Below, piece after piece: positions 45,467 through 53,938 of a stretch of 64,000 nt of DNA (the first letter of the stretch is position 1; every line of letters starts with the position of its first letter). Location: the NCBI RefSeq assembly GCF_019656315.1, contig NZ_BPLU01000006.1, positions 141,521 through 205,520 on the forward strand. The letters are read 5' to 3'. The translations under genes were made by a program, and so were the position numbers. This stretch comes from Flavobacterium sp. UMI-01. Its GTDB lineage: Bacteria; Bacteroidota; Bacteroidia; Flavobacteriales; Flavobacteriaceae. The notes below the pieces were generated by a model that was not told the origin of the DNA, did not search any database, and saw nothing but the letters and a program-made list of their open reading frames with translations.

Positions 45467-45949
45467 ATGAAAAACTACTTAATAATTATCATGACATTAC
45501 TAGTTAATGTAATAGCAAATGCGCAATGTGATTTCAAAATCAACAATCGGCCAGACGGGAATACAATAAAATATTTTAATCCAAAACCTGTCATAAGACA
45601 ATCCAATTATGAAGTTGGTGCTGCAATCTATAAAAACGAGACAACAAATAAGTTTATGGTTGGATTATCTGTGTTATTTGTTGGTATAAAACCAATGGAT
45701 GTGACAGGTGATTTAACCATTCAAAATACTAGTCAAAAAAGTATTGTTTTAAAATTGATAAATTCAAACCAAATCAAAATGAATGGAAGAAATTTAACTG
45801 TTGCTTTATTTGAATTAGACAACTTAAGTACAAAAATTCTTAAAAGTAATTCTTTGAAAACTTTGTTTTTCAAAATGAATGGTAATATCTATGGAGCGAC
45901 AGTTACAGAAAACAAATCAATATTAATTAACGAATTAAATTGTTTGTAA
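45467..45949 (+). CDS. Secreted protein of unknown function
   Basis: 160 residues. The signal MKNYLIIIMTLLVNVIANAQ is followed by CDFKINNRPDGNTIKYFNP, then beta-rich sequence. It resembles small Bacteroidota secreted proteins of unknown role. The stop is 1 nt before the next ATG (TAA-A-ATG), which indicates coupling. Confidence 0.6.
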   Translation: MKNYLIIIMTLLVNVIANAQCDFKINNRPDGNTIKYFNPKPVIRQSNYEVGAAIYKNETTNKFMVGLSVLFVGIKPMDVTGDLTIQNTSQKSIVLKLINSNQIKMNGRNLTVALFELDNLSTKILKSNSLKTLFFKMNGNIYGATVTENKSILINELNCL

Positions 45950-45950
45950 A

Positions 45951-46316
45951 ATGGGAAATGGTCTCAATAATTTATTTTTTACACTTATCTTTTTTTTTCA
46001 ATCAAAGATTCTTTTTTCACAAGAAGATATTTATGAACCTATAGGAGGGAGTTATCATTCAGATGATATTATTGGAAATCCGATGAACTTTGAATCAACA
46101 TTGTCACTTTTATTACCTGGTATTATTCTTTTGTTTCTAGGATATTTAATTTTAGTAAAGTCAAAAAGTTCATGGGGTCTAATCGGTATGGTTTTCATAT
46201 TAATAGGTGTGGTTTGTGTTGCTCCAGCTATAATTTCTTTATCAGTAATTCTATCATTAATAGGAGTTGTTGGTTTTATATTATTTATTATTATGTGCTT
46301 TTTTAGAAACAATTAG
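45951..46316 (+). CDS. Small membrane protein of unknown function
   Basis: 121 residues. An N-terminal hydrophobic segment (LNNLFFTLIFFFQSKILFSQ) and three or so helices in the C-terminal half (STLSLLLPGIILLFLGYLILV, GLIGMVFILIGVVCVAPAI, ILSLIGVVGFILFIIMCF). It is the last gene of the secreted-protein cassette. No family recognised. Confidence 0.6.
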   Translation: MGNGLNNLFFTLIFFFQSKILFSQEDIYEPIGGSYHSDDIIGNPMNFESTLSLLLPGIILLFLGYLILVKSKSSWGLIGMVFILIGVVCVAPAIISLSVILSLIGVVGFILFIIMCFFRNN

Positions 46317-46403
46317 AACATTTTCGATTATAATTTTAAAAATGAACTTATCCCTCAACAACAAAATACTCTTAACTTAGTGTAGTTATTAAAAAGTTTG
46401 AAT

Positions 46404-46751
46404 ATGGAAAAAACCAAACAAGAATACGCAAAGGGAGCAATCCTAAATAAACTTGTTGAATCTTGTCTCAATTTCAATCCAAATCTATTTTTACCCTATC
46501 TGCAATCTGAAAAAGTAACAACAGATATGCCAGATAAAACAAGGTTTTACTGTTTCTTTGAACAAATGCTTCTATCCGCAAAAAACAATTCTGTTGAACC
46601 AATGACTTTTAAGATTGAAAATCCAAATTGGGAAGAGGACAAAAACATGTTACATTATAACTTATACGATAGCGTACATGTACATTCTCGACTTTCAATA
46701 AGAGTAAAAGTAACAGCTGATGAAATCTATTTAGACACAATGCCATTTTAG
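46404..46751 (+). CDS. Hypothetical protein
   Basis: 115 residues from ATG 46404 (a TTG at 46398 precedes it). Soluble, with no motif recognised (YAKGAILNKLVESCLNFNP, RFYCFFEQMLLSAKNNS). It is transcribed separately from the secreted cassette after an 87-nt gap. Unknown function. Confidence 0.5.
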   Translation: MEKTKQEYAKGAILNKLVESCLNFNPNLFLPYLQSEKVTTDMPDKTRFYCFFEQMLLSAKNNSVEPMTFKIENPNWEEDKNMLHYNLYDSVHVHSRLSIRVKVTADEIYLDTMPF

Positions 46752-46856
46752 GGAAACTACTAAAAATTCAAACCCATAGATAGCAGAAATCAAGTTGTTT
46801 TGTAGCAGATTAGAAATATTATTTGGTGCAAAATTCTAATTTAAAAAGGTATAACC

Positions 46857-47315
46857 ATGACACCAGAACAAATAAAAATACTTGAACAACTTGGTACAAT
46901 GGGAGAGTTTACTTTTATTAAAAATGGCGAGACTATTCACGACCTTATCGTAAAAGCAATTTCAGTAATGGATATAGACCAGCTTAAAATTTTGACTGAA
47001 AATTATTTACCAACTGATAAAAAAGAGGAGTTTCTCAAAAATATAAAAACAGAATTCAAAGCAAATAAGGACACGCATTTAATTGCGCATAGTGGTATTT
47101 GTAATTCTACCACATGTAATTAAGGTAGTATTGGCTATTCTTTTACACGAAATGTATCCAACACTTTTTACAATCTCATATTTGAAGAGGAAAATGGAGT
47201 GTGCAGTGACATTTGTAAATGTTTTGTTTTTAAGCTAGATAATGCTACTCTTGAAAATGCTAGAAAACCAGTTCATCATTTTACAAACGAAGAATTAGAT
47301 GATTTACCATTTTAG
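46857..47315 (+). pseudogene. Hypothetical gene interrupted by one in-frame stop
   Basis: The frame starts at ATG 46857 and stops at TAA 47121-47123 after HSGICNSTTCN. The same frame then continues without another stop to 47315: GSIGYSFTRNVSNTFYNL, EENGVCSDICKCFVF, FTNEELDDLPF. Together these make one 152-residue product with Cys motifs on both sides of the stop. A single change (for example AAA to TAA) explains it. It is either a pseudogene, a sequencing error or a read-through case. Confidence 0.65.
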
Positions 47316-47347
47316 GTTAGATAAATACAATTATAATTTAAGTACAC

Positions 47348-47384
47348 AAGGTTCAACTAGTAAATATGTTGAGCCTTTTTTATT
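47348..47384 (+). terminator. Terminator after the interrupted gene
   Basis: AAGGTTCAAC (47348-47357) / GTTGAGCCTT (47368-47377) with one G-U pair, followed by TTTTTATTTTTT. Confidence 0.7.
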
Positions 47385-47441
47385 TTTTAAAATTTTTAAT
47401 TTTTTTTTCATTTCTGAAAGCGCGATCTAATCAATCAGACC

Positions 47442-47494
47442 CACCCCACACTTTTAATAATGGGGTGATAGCCCCCCGTCGTTAGGATGTGGGG
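47442..47494. other. G/C-rich hairpin cluster, possible oriT or replication site
   Basis: CACCCCA (47442-47448) pairs with TGGGGTG (47461-47467). The overlapping CCCCACA (47444-47450) could instead pair with TGTGGGG (47488-47494). A run CCCCCC lies between. It stands out in A/T-rich DNA and lies just before the DNA-metabolism genes. Function inferred only. Confidence 0.4.
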
Positions 47495-47533
47495 ATTCAC
47501 AAAAATGTATAATAATCTTAAAATTTTAAAACC

Positions 47534-47878
47534 ATGGTTACAATCACAGATTACAAGACATTCTCAAAAGAAAACGGAGAAAATTTCTTTGGACTAGTAG
47601 TTCAAGGAGGAGTAGAAGCAGTAAGAAGTACACAAACAGGTAAAATGTATTTCACTGCAAAAACAGCAACAGTTCCTACAACTTTCAATGAAACCATTTG
47701 CAAAAGTTTAATTGGTACTACACTTGAAGGAAATGTAAAGAAAGTAGCGTGCGATGATTATGAATACACCGTAAAAGATACTGGTGAAATCATTACCCTA
47801 TCCCACCGTTATGAGTACATTTTTGCTGAAGAAGAAGTTCTAAACAACAACTTGATTCCAAAAGAAATTGTTGCTTAG
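47534..47878 (+). CDS. Hypothetical element protein
   Basis: 114 residues. Soluble, beta-rich, no motif (FFGLVVQGGVEAVRSTQTGKMYFTAKTA, YEYIFAEEEVLNNN). Similar small genes often precede replication genes on Bacteroidota elements, and a DNA-binding or single-strand-binding role is possible but unproven. A terminator follows. Confidence 0.5.
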   Translation: MVTITDYKTFSKENGENFFGLVVQGGVEAVRSTQTGKMYFTAKTATVPTTFNETICKSLIGTTLEGNVKKVACDDYEYTVKDTGEIITLSHRYEYIFAEEEVLNNNLIPKEIVA

Positions 47879-47904
47879 ACATCGTGAATATTTAAAATAT
47901 CAAC

Positions 47905-47936
47905 AAGGGGTTCCTGACTGGGAATCCCTTTTTTTT
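47905..47936 (+). terminator. Terminator after 47534 gene
   Basis: GGGGTTCC (47907-47914) / GGAATCCC (47921-47928), one G-U pair, then TTTTTTTT. Confidence 0.75.
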
Positions 47937-47999
47937 ATGTCACGAACTTAGATTATTTGACATACTCTAAAAAAATTATAACCCAATAAATTTTTAATT

Positions 48000-48893
48000 A
48001 TGAAACTACAAAAAGCTACAAGACATCAAGTCAAGTTACGAATTGGTCTATCAGGACCATCAGGATTTGGAAAAACCTATTCAGCATTATTACTTGCTTT
48101 TGGAATGACTAATGACTGGAAGAAAATTGCCATAATTGATACTGAAAATAATAGTGCTAGTTTATATTCCCATCTAGGAGATTTTAATGTGCTATCTCTA
48201 GATGAACCATTTTCACCTGAAAGATATATTAAAGCAATCCAAGTTTGTGAAGAAGCAAATATGGAAGTAATAATCATTGATAGTATTAGTCATGAATGGC
48301 AATCAAAAGGAGGCTGTCTAGAGATTCACGAACAACTGGGAGGAAGATTCCAGGATTGGGCAAAGGTTACACCTAGACATAATGCCTTTATCGATGCTAT
48401 CATACTTTCTAAATGCCATATCATTACCACAAGCAGAAGAAAAGTTGATTATAGTATTGACAAAGGTTCAGATGGTAAAACTAAGGTCAGCAAAGTAGGC
48501 ATGAAAGAAGTTACTCGTGAGGGATATGAGTACGAACTGACAGTCAACTTTGAATTCCTGAACGATAACCATCTAGTACAAGCATCTAAAGACAGGACTG
48601 AATTATTTTCAGGTAAACCAGAATTTATAATTAATTCTTCTACAGGTAAACGCTTGATAGAATGGTGCAATCAAGGAATTTCATTGGAAGAGATTAAAAA
48701 TGAAATAAACTCTTGTACATCTGAGGATAATTTAAAATTAGTATACGCTCAATACCCACATTTAAGCAAGGAGCTATATCCTTTAATAATCTCTCGTAAA
48801 GAAGCTCTTGACAATGCTAATCAGCAACTAATCCCAAACGAACAAATTATTCAACAATCTAAACCAGAAAAAAATGAATTTAGTCATAAATAA
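48000..48893 (+). CDS. AAA_24 / Sak4-like P-loop ATPase
   Basis: 297 residues. Walker A GPSGFGKT at residues 19-26, then LAFGMTNDWKKIAIIDTENNSA. Walker B is VIIIDSI near residue 92. This RecA-like core, with LEIHEQLGGRFQDWAKVTPRHNAFI and TSRRKVDYSI, matches phage and mobile-element ATPases related to Sak4 single-strand annealing proteins. It likely helps recombination or replication of the element. It overlaps the next gene by 20 nt. Confidence 0.75.
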   Translation: MKLQKATRHQVKLRIGLSGPSGFGKTYSALLLAFGMTNDWKKIAIIDTENNSASLYSHLGDFNVLSLDEPFSPERYIKAIQVCEEANMEVIIIDSISHEWQSKGGCLEIHEQLGGRFQDWAKVTPRHNAFIDAIILSKCHIITTSRRKVDYSIDKGSDGKTKVSKVGMKEVTREGYEYELTVNFEFLNDNHLVQASKDRTELFSGKPEFIINSSTGKRLIEWCNQGISLEEIKNEINSCTSEDNLKLVYAQYPHLSKELYPLIISRKEALDNANQQLIPNEQIIQQSKPEKNEFSHK

Positions 48894-49851
48894 CCCAATA
48901 CATCAGGTGATTGATGAAGAGGAAGTAATTGTATTCCCAAAAAGAAATTTTATTGAAGCTAATACTATTAGTACTGATATGGAACACTTAAAAAATGATT
49001 GTACTATTCCAGTATTTGCTAAAGACAACGAATGTACCATTAGCCATTATGAATTTATCAATAGCACCAAAGAAGTTGTGGAAGACATACTCAATTACAA
49101 CGGTATTTTACAGCCTGATATTAGAGTTTCTCACGTAATCAAAGGTAGAACCCCAAATGCAATTGGGAAGCCTGCAAAAGAGTTGCTAGAGCATGAAAAA
49201 ACTATCTATTACGAGCGTATGGCATTTGCTATTGAAGTGCCTGAAATCAGTGAAACAATCAATGGCAACAAACTCAATTTGACAATTGGCGGGGTACGAA
49301 GTTACAATCAGGAGAATCTTTTTAGTAAAAAATCATTGGAGAAATTCAAGGTTTTTATAGGTTTTCAGAATACAGTTTGTACCAATTTATGCATCTCAAC
49401 TGATGGATTGAAGGAAGACATTAAAGTAGGTTCAGTATTGGAGTTAAAATCTAAAGTTTATGATTTAATTAATAGCTATAAAAAGAAAGAACATCTCATT
49501 CAGCTAGAGAAAATGAATGATTTGAGTTTGTCAGAAACACAGTTTTGCCACCTAATAGGCAAGATGAAATTGTATGCTCACTTGAACAAAGAAGAAAAAC
49601 AACAACTATTTCCATTAGCTGTAAACGACACTCAATTAAACATTGTACTACGAGATTACAATTTAGATCCATACTTCTCAAAGTCGGATAATAAATCGAT
49701 AAACTTTTGGAAACTATACAATTTATTGACTGAAGCTAACAAGAGCACTTACATCGATAGTAATTTAGAACGTAATGTCAATGCATACGAGTTTATCAAT
49801 CACCTAGCTATTAGCGTTGAAAATCAATCATACAATTGGTTTCTGCATTAG
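48874..49851 (+). CDS. DUF3871 family protein
   Basis: 325 residues. Recognised as DUF3871 from VSHVIKGRTPNAIGKPAKELLEHEKTIYYERMAF and LTIGGVRSYNQENLFSKK, with FKVFIGFQNTVCTNLCISTDG. It is common on Bacteroidota integrative elements next to AAA ATPases. It overlaps the ATPase gene by 20 nt (residues MNLVI read over its 3' end). Function unknown. Confidence 0.8.
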   Translation: MNLVINNPIHQVIDEEEVIVFPKRNFIEANTISTDMEHLKNDCTIPVFAKDNECTISHYEFINSTKEVVEDILNYNGILQPDIRVSHVIKGRTPNAIGKPAKELLEHEKTIYYERMAFAIEVPEISETINGNKLNLTIGGVRSYNQENLFSKKSLEKFKVFIGFQNTVCTNLCISTDGLKEDIKVGSVLELKSKVYDLINSYKKKEHLIQLEKMNDLSLSETQFCHLIGKMKLYAHLNKEEKQQLFPLAVNDTQLNIVLRDYNLDPYFSKSDNKSINFWKLYNLLTEANKSTYIDSNLERNVNAYEFINHLAISVENQSYNWFLH

Positions 49852-49908
49852 TATATATGGCTAATAGGATCATTTTAGAATCCATTTAGTTTTTTAAAAT
49901 TATTAATC

Positions 49909-50157
49909 ATGACAGACCATGAATTAGCTGAAATACTCAAATACAGTTCGCCAAAAGAAATCTATGTATTCACATGGAATAACCAACTAATCCAATTAAA
50001 ATGCCCATTCAGAGTGCTTGTACTAAATAATGTAGGCTGGCTACTGAAAGGGCAAATAGTTTTAGTTACTGAAATTAAGGTTACAAGTGAAATTAAAACG
50101 GTGTATATTATTGAAATGAACGCCTATTACTATTACCACTTTGAAATTCTTATATAA
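49909..50157 (+). CDS. Hypothetical protein
   Basis: 82 residues, no recognised family (KEIYVFTWNNQLIQLKCPFRVLVLNNVGWLLKGQ). It follows the DUF3871 gene by 57 nt and may be co-transcribed. Low confidence that it is functional. Confidence 0.45.
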   Translation: MTDHELAEILKYSSPKEIYVFTWNNQLIQLKCPFRVLVLNNVGWLLKGQIVLVTEIKVTSEIKTVYIIEMNAYYYYHFEILI

Positions 50158-50381
50158 ATAGCTAAGAGGCAGTTATGTTGTATTTTGTATAACCAAACTT
50201 TTGAGTCGTTTTCTGCCCCCATCAAAAAAACCCTGAAAAAGTAAATCTAGATTAAAAGCGATTTTTTTATGATTATGAGGAGGTTAAATTTCTAAAATAT
50301 TCATAGAATTTCGCTTTTCTATAATCTGAAAAAATTATAAAATATAATTAGAAAACAGTATGAAAAATATGGGAAAAAACT

Positions 50382-50411
50382 TGCTTTTAATGAATTAATG
50401 TATTATATTTG
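50382..50411 (+). promoter_or_regulatory. Strong promoter of the polymerase-like gene
   Basis: TTG (50382-50384), 19-nt spacer, TATATTTG (50404-50411). It is a textbook Bacteroidota promoter, and leaves a leader of about 250 nt. The leader has a small TTACTC/GAGTAA hairpin near its start. The 508-bp gap 50158-50665 has no gene I recognise. Confidence 0.7.
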
Positions 50412-50665
50412 TAACTTGAAATTTACTCATACTTCGAGTAAGGTGATTAATCCAAATCAAACCTGTTACAACCAATCTTTCCTATAAAGTCACATTTGCT
50501 ATTATTGAGCTATTTCAATTTCGCAATCTATTTAAGAAATAAGACTCTACACAAGTTTACTACCAATTCAAAAATGTCATTACTGCAAACCCATAAAAAA
50601 CTGATATAACTATAAATATATTCTTAAGTGATTGCATTTCAATTTTATTAATCAAATAATCTTAA

Positions 50666-52189
50666 ATGACAATTCAAACCAACAACGCTCATATTGAGCA
50701 AATTACTTTTAACAATGCGGAAAAATTAAATCAATCCGCAAATTTATATTCTAATCTAACTTCCAGTTCTAATTCTAATTCAACTATATCTAACTTCATA
50801 TATGTTACTGGAAACAATACCACAAATAATAATGTAGAAAACCTTGTAAAAACAGGACATACAGAGGTTATTAAGACTGATAATGAGACTGATTTTAATT
50901 CCAGTTTTCCGCTATTTTTTTTTCAGAATATTGACACAATATATATTCCTAAAAAAGCTAAAAGACATCTCGAGAAAAACGTACCTAATGCGTATTTAAA
51001 AGCCATTGACAATGATAGAACAATTGCAATTGAAAAATGCATAGTTCTGCTTTCAAGCCTATCATCTACAATTTATTCAGAAAAAAGATGGAAAGAATTA
51101 TCATCAACTATAATGGATACTCAAACCAAAAAAGGGAACAATAATACCCGTATTTATCCTAAAATATTTAATGTTCTTAAATACAATACAAATACAACAG
51201 AGGGCATTGTTCAAGTTAAAACTAATAGTTTGGGTAATGAAACATACCAAGAGGGCGTTTCTTGTAAATCTTACAGTCTGACGGACACTTTTTACAATGC
51301 TGGTCTAACGGAATATACTATAAAAGACAATGATATTCTTCAAAAAAGGAAAAAGTACTTTTATACTCAATTACAAAAGGCTCAACAAAATACAATTGCA
51401 TCAAATCTAATAGCACTATATGCAAGGATTGATTTACCAACCAAGTATGAGTTATTATCAGAAGCTAAAAGACTGGTAAAAAATAACCATAAAAATAAAA
51501 AAGGCAAAACATTAACATTTTTAAACAAGCATCCAAAGTCATATTTTAAAAATACCGATTCAAGAAGTTTTGTTGAGGATAACATTAAATTATTTGAATT
51601 CCTTACTAAAAGAGGGTATATGATTCCACAAGCAAAAGATAAAAAAGCTGGTGGACGAGTTGTAGATAGTTTTACACTAATGCCAAGTTGGATTAGAAAT
51701 ACAGTTAAAATTGATGGAGAGTCTATTGTTGAAGTAGATTATAAAGCCTTGCATCCCAATATTGCGATGTCAATTTATGGAGGTTCAAAAAAATTCTTAA
51801 CTCACGAATTAGTTGCTGAAGAAAGTGGCATTGCTAAGAATGAAGTAAAAATAGAACACCTTTCATTTTTTAATAAAACGCCAAGAGAAATGAAGCACAG
51901 TAAACTTTATAAATACTATGAATCTTCAGAACCCCAAATGCTTAAAGCTATAGAACAGGAAAAATGGAATAGTACTATTAAACATAAAATTACATCCATG
52001 ATGTTTTTTACAAAAGAAGTAGAAATTATGACTGAATGCATAAAGCAATTAAATAAATCAGGAATCTACGTTGGCTATGTTTATGATGCTTTATTCTGTA
52101 AAAAGAGTGAAGCTGAAATTGTGAAAACAATTATGGATAAAGTGGTACTGCAATGCAATGTGTTTACTACTGCAGAAATAAATTATTAA
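50666..52189 (+). CDS. Polymerase-like protein with palm-type motifs
   Basis: 507 residues. The N terminus (1-75) is Asn/Ser/Thr-rich. The C-terminal half has a motif A-like segment VEVDYKALHPNIAMSIYGG (Asp358) and a motif C-like YVYDALFC (Asp474). A helix with IKHKITSMMFF lies between, and TPREMKHSKLYKYYE is a candidate basic motif. These resemble the palm motifs of A/B-type DNA polymerases. The spacing and DYKxLHP form are like replicases of mobile elements. No exonuclease domain is seen. It likely copies the element DNA; this is inferred from motifs. Confidence 0.5.
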   Translation: MTIQTNNAHIEQITFNNAEKLNQSANLYSNLTSSSNSNSTISNFIYVTGNNTTNNNVENLVKTGHTEVIKTDNETDFNSSFPLFFFQNIDTIYIPKKAKRHLEKNVPNAYLKAIDNDRTIAIEKCIVLLSSLSSTIYSEKRWKELSSTIMDTQTKKGNNNTRIYPKIFNVLKYNTNTTEGIVQVKTNSLGNETYQEGVSCKSYSLTDTFYNAGLTEYTIKDNDILQKRKKYFYTQLQKAQQNTIASNLIALYARIDLPTKYELLSEAKRLVKNNHKNKKGKTLTFLNKHPKSYFKNTDSRSFVEDNIKLFEFLTKRGYMIPQAKDKKAGGRVVDSFTLMPSWIRNTVKIDGESIVEVDYKALHPNIAMSIYGGSKKFLTHELVAEESGIAKNEVKIEHLSFFNKTPREMKHSKLYKYYESSEPQMLKAIEQEKWNSTIKHKITSMMFFTKEVEIMTECIKQLNKSGIYVGYVYDALFCKKSEAEIVKTIMDKVVLQCNVFTTAEINY

Positions 52190-52205
52190 TAATGAAAATG
52201 AAAAA

Positions 52206-52865
52206 ATGGAGAATACAATTAATATGTACATTATTTACAAAGCAGAGAATGTTAAAACAGGAGAAATCTATATCGGAGCTACGACTCAATCAATCGATGA
52301 CAGAAAAAAAGATCATATTCAAAAATCTAATACAGGAGCAAATTGCAAATTTCATTCTGCTATCAGTACATATGGACACCATTCCTTTAATTGGGTTCAA
52401 ATTGATACAGCAACTTCTACAGATGAATTAGCCCAAAAAGAGGTTAAATATATTTTAGAAAACAAAGCAGTTGAAGAAGGTTACAATTCAGATAGAGGAG
52501 GAGGTATCAAAAAAACAGTTTACCAATATAATCTAGATGGAACTTTAAATGCTACTTTTGATGATTTAACATCCGCAGGAAATAATATTAACGTTCGAAA
52601 ACAGGACATATCCAGAGCTTGTTGGAGTGTAAACCATAAATTAGGAGGATATTTGTGGAGTTATGATTACAAAGAACCATTTGTGATTGAACCTGATAAT
52701 AGAAAAAAACAAGTCGTTCAATATAGCCTAAAAGGAGAGGAAATAGCTCGCTATTTTTCAGCATCCGAAGCTTCGAGGAAAACTGGAATTTCTAAAACAT
52801 GTATTACTAGATGTTGCCGGAATGAACGTGATAATAGTGGAGGATATATTTGGAATTATTATTAA
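52206..52865 (+). CDS. GIY-YIG endonuclease with two NUMOD1 modules
   Basis: 219 residues. The GIY-YIG domain is MYIIYKAENVKTGEIYIGATTQS at the start (residues 7-30), with the usual Arg (DDRKKDH). Two NUMOD1-type DNA-binding modules follow (VYQYNLDGTLNATFDDLTSAG... and VVQYSLKGEEIARYFSASEAS...), each ending in GGYLW or GGYIW. This is a free-standing homing-endonuclease design, often found beside polymerase genes in phages. It starts 16 nt after the polymerase-like gene. Terminator at 52877-52904. Confidence 0.85.
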   Translation: MENTINMYIIYKAENVKTGEIYIGATTQSIDDRKKDHIQKSNTGANCKFHSAISTYGHHSFNWVQIDTATSTDELAQKEVKYILENKAVEEGYNSDRGGGIKKTVYQYNLDGTLNATFDDLTSAGNNINVRKQDISRACWSVNHKLGGYLWSYDYKEPFVIEPDNRKKQVVQYSLKGEEIARYFSASEASRKTGISKTCITRCCRNERDNSGGYIWNYY

Positions 52866-52876
52866 ATAAAAAATTA

Positions 52877-52904
52877 AAGACGGTCTAAAAAGCCGTCTTT
52901 TTTT
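52877..52904 (+). terminator. Terminator between convergent genes
   Basis: AAAGACGG (52877-52884) / CCGTCTTT (52893-52900), then TTTTT. The convergent RepA-like gene ends at 52932 and may share it. Confidence 0.75.
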
Positions 52905-52931
52905 ATGTGAAATTTTAAATAAGTATTGATC

Positions 52932-53876
52932 CTAATTTGAATATTTCTTTATTATTTCAGCAACTGCTGATTTACTTATTTTAAATTCTGTATCCTTGAG
53001 CATTTCTTCAATTTTTCTAAATGAATGTCCCTCCCTATACAAAGCTAAAACCTTTTCTATTAATTGAGTATTATTAGTTTTTGCAATGTAGTTTTTTTCT
53101 GATTTTTCACCTGTATTATAAAAAATTAAATTCTCATCCATCGCCAATACGCTGCTTTTAGCTTTTAGTTTTGCTTCAAGAAAATTTGCTTTTAGAACCC
53201 ATAAATCTTTAAAATTGGTATTGTATTTATGAGGACGAATTTCCAGTACTACACGCATTTTAGCTTCAAAAGCTTGACTACCAATAATACTATCTTTACT
53301 TGGAGTATTACGCATTGTACTTTTACCAATATGATGTAAAAATAAAATTAAACAACCATAGGATTTGGCTAGTTTATCATATTCATTTAGAAACTGTCTA
53401 ACTTGAATGTTAGAGTTTAATTCTTTTGTAAATACATCTGTAAACGCATCAATTACAATCAAATCTACAGGGTCATTTTCTAATTTGTATTTTAACTCAC
53501 TCAACAGATTCTCAGTTTCAAAAAGAAATTCCAGATTCTTCAATAAACTTTTTTCTAAGCTATCGTTTTCATAATAAAGTTGATTCACTTGTTTACGAAT
53601 AGCATAACTTACTGCATTTGCATCATCCTCAGTACTTACATATAATACTTTGTGTGTAGTACCATCAATTTTAAAACCTAAAAAAGTTTCTTGCTTAAAC
53701 ACAATAGCCAAACTTAATTGTCGAAGAAAGGTAGATTTCCCAGAATCTGAAGTTCCTACTAAGGATGCTAAGCCAACTTTTTGTAAAAAAGGATGTAATA
53801 GTTTGGGAATAGCTTCTGTTTCTAAATCATATAAATCAAAAGCACTTTTAAAGTTTGAATTTATAACCTCACTCAT
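52932..53876 (-). CDS. RepA-like AAA_25 ATPase / helicase
   Basis: 314 residues from ATG 53876. A TTG at 53903 opens the frame earlier, but it overlaps the -7 box. Walker A GTSDSGKST near residue 41, Walker B VDLIVIDAFTDVF, and HHIGKST sensor. The C terminus has a helix-turn-helix (SFRKIEEMLKDTEFKISKSAVAEIIKKY). The pattern fits RepA/DnaB-fold plasmid helicases (AAA_25). It may replicate the excised element. Read separately from the defence operon. Confidence 0.75.
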   Translation of the reverse strand: MSEVINSNFKSAFDLYDLETEAIPKLLHPFLQKVGLASLVGTSDSGKSTFLRQLSLAIVFKQETFLGFKIDGTTHKVLYVSTEDDANAVSYAIRKQVNQLYYENDSLEKSLLKNLEFLFETENLLSELKYKLENDPVDLIVIDAFTDVFTKELNSNIQVRQFLNEYDKLAKSYGCLILFLHHIGKSTMRNTPSKDSIIGSQAFEAKMRVVLEIRPHKYNTNFKDLWVLKANFLEAKLKAKSSVLAMDENLIFYNTGEKSEKNYIAKTNNTQLIEKVLALYREGHSFRKIEEMLKDTEFKISKSAVAEIIKKYSN

Positions 53877-53900
53877 AAAATCATAAAAAATATTTATGTC

Positions 53901-53933
53901 CAAATATATTGAATTATATTAGGGACAGGACAA
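53901..53933 (-). promoter_or_regulatory. Promoter of the RepA-like gene
   Basis: Minus strand: TATATTTG at 53908-53901 and TTG at 53933-53931, spacing 22. It overlaps the GGACAGGACAA sequence (53923-53933). Confidence 0.55.
53923..53933. repeat. GGACAGGACAA copy 1
   Basis: The 11-bp sequence recurs at 63774-63784, near attR. Each is a direct doublet GGACA-GGACA. Possible protein-binding sites. Confidence 0.4.
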
Positions 53934-53938
53934 AAAAT

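Noticed and set aside
52153..52431. Coding frame overlapping the start of the GIY-YIG gene
   Set aside because: It overlaps in another frame and lacks any motif. The GIY-YIG frame is clearly the real one.
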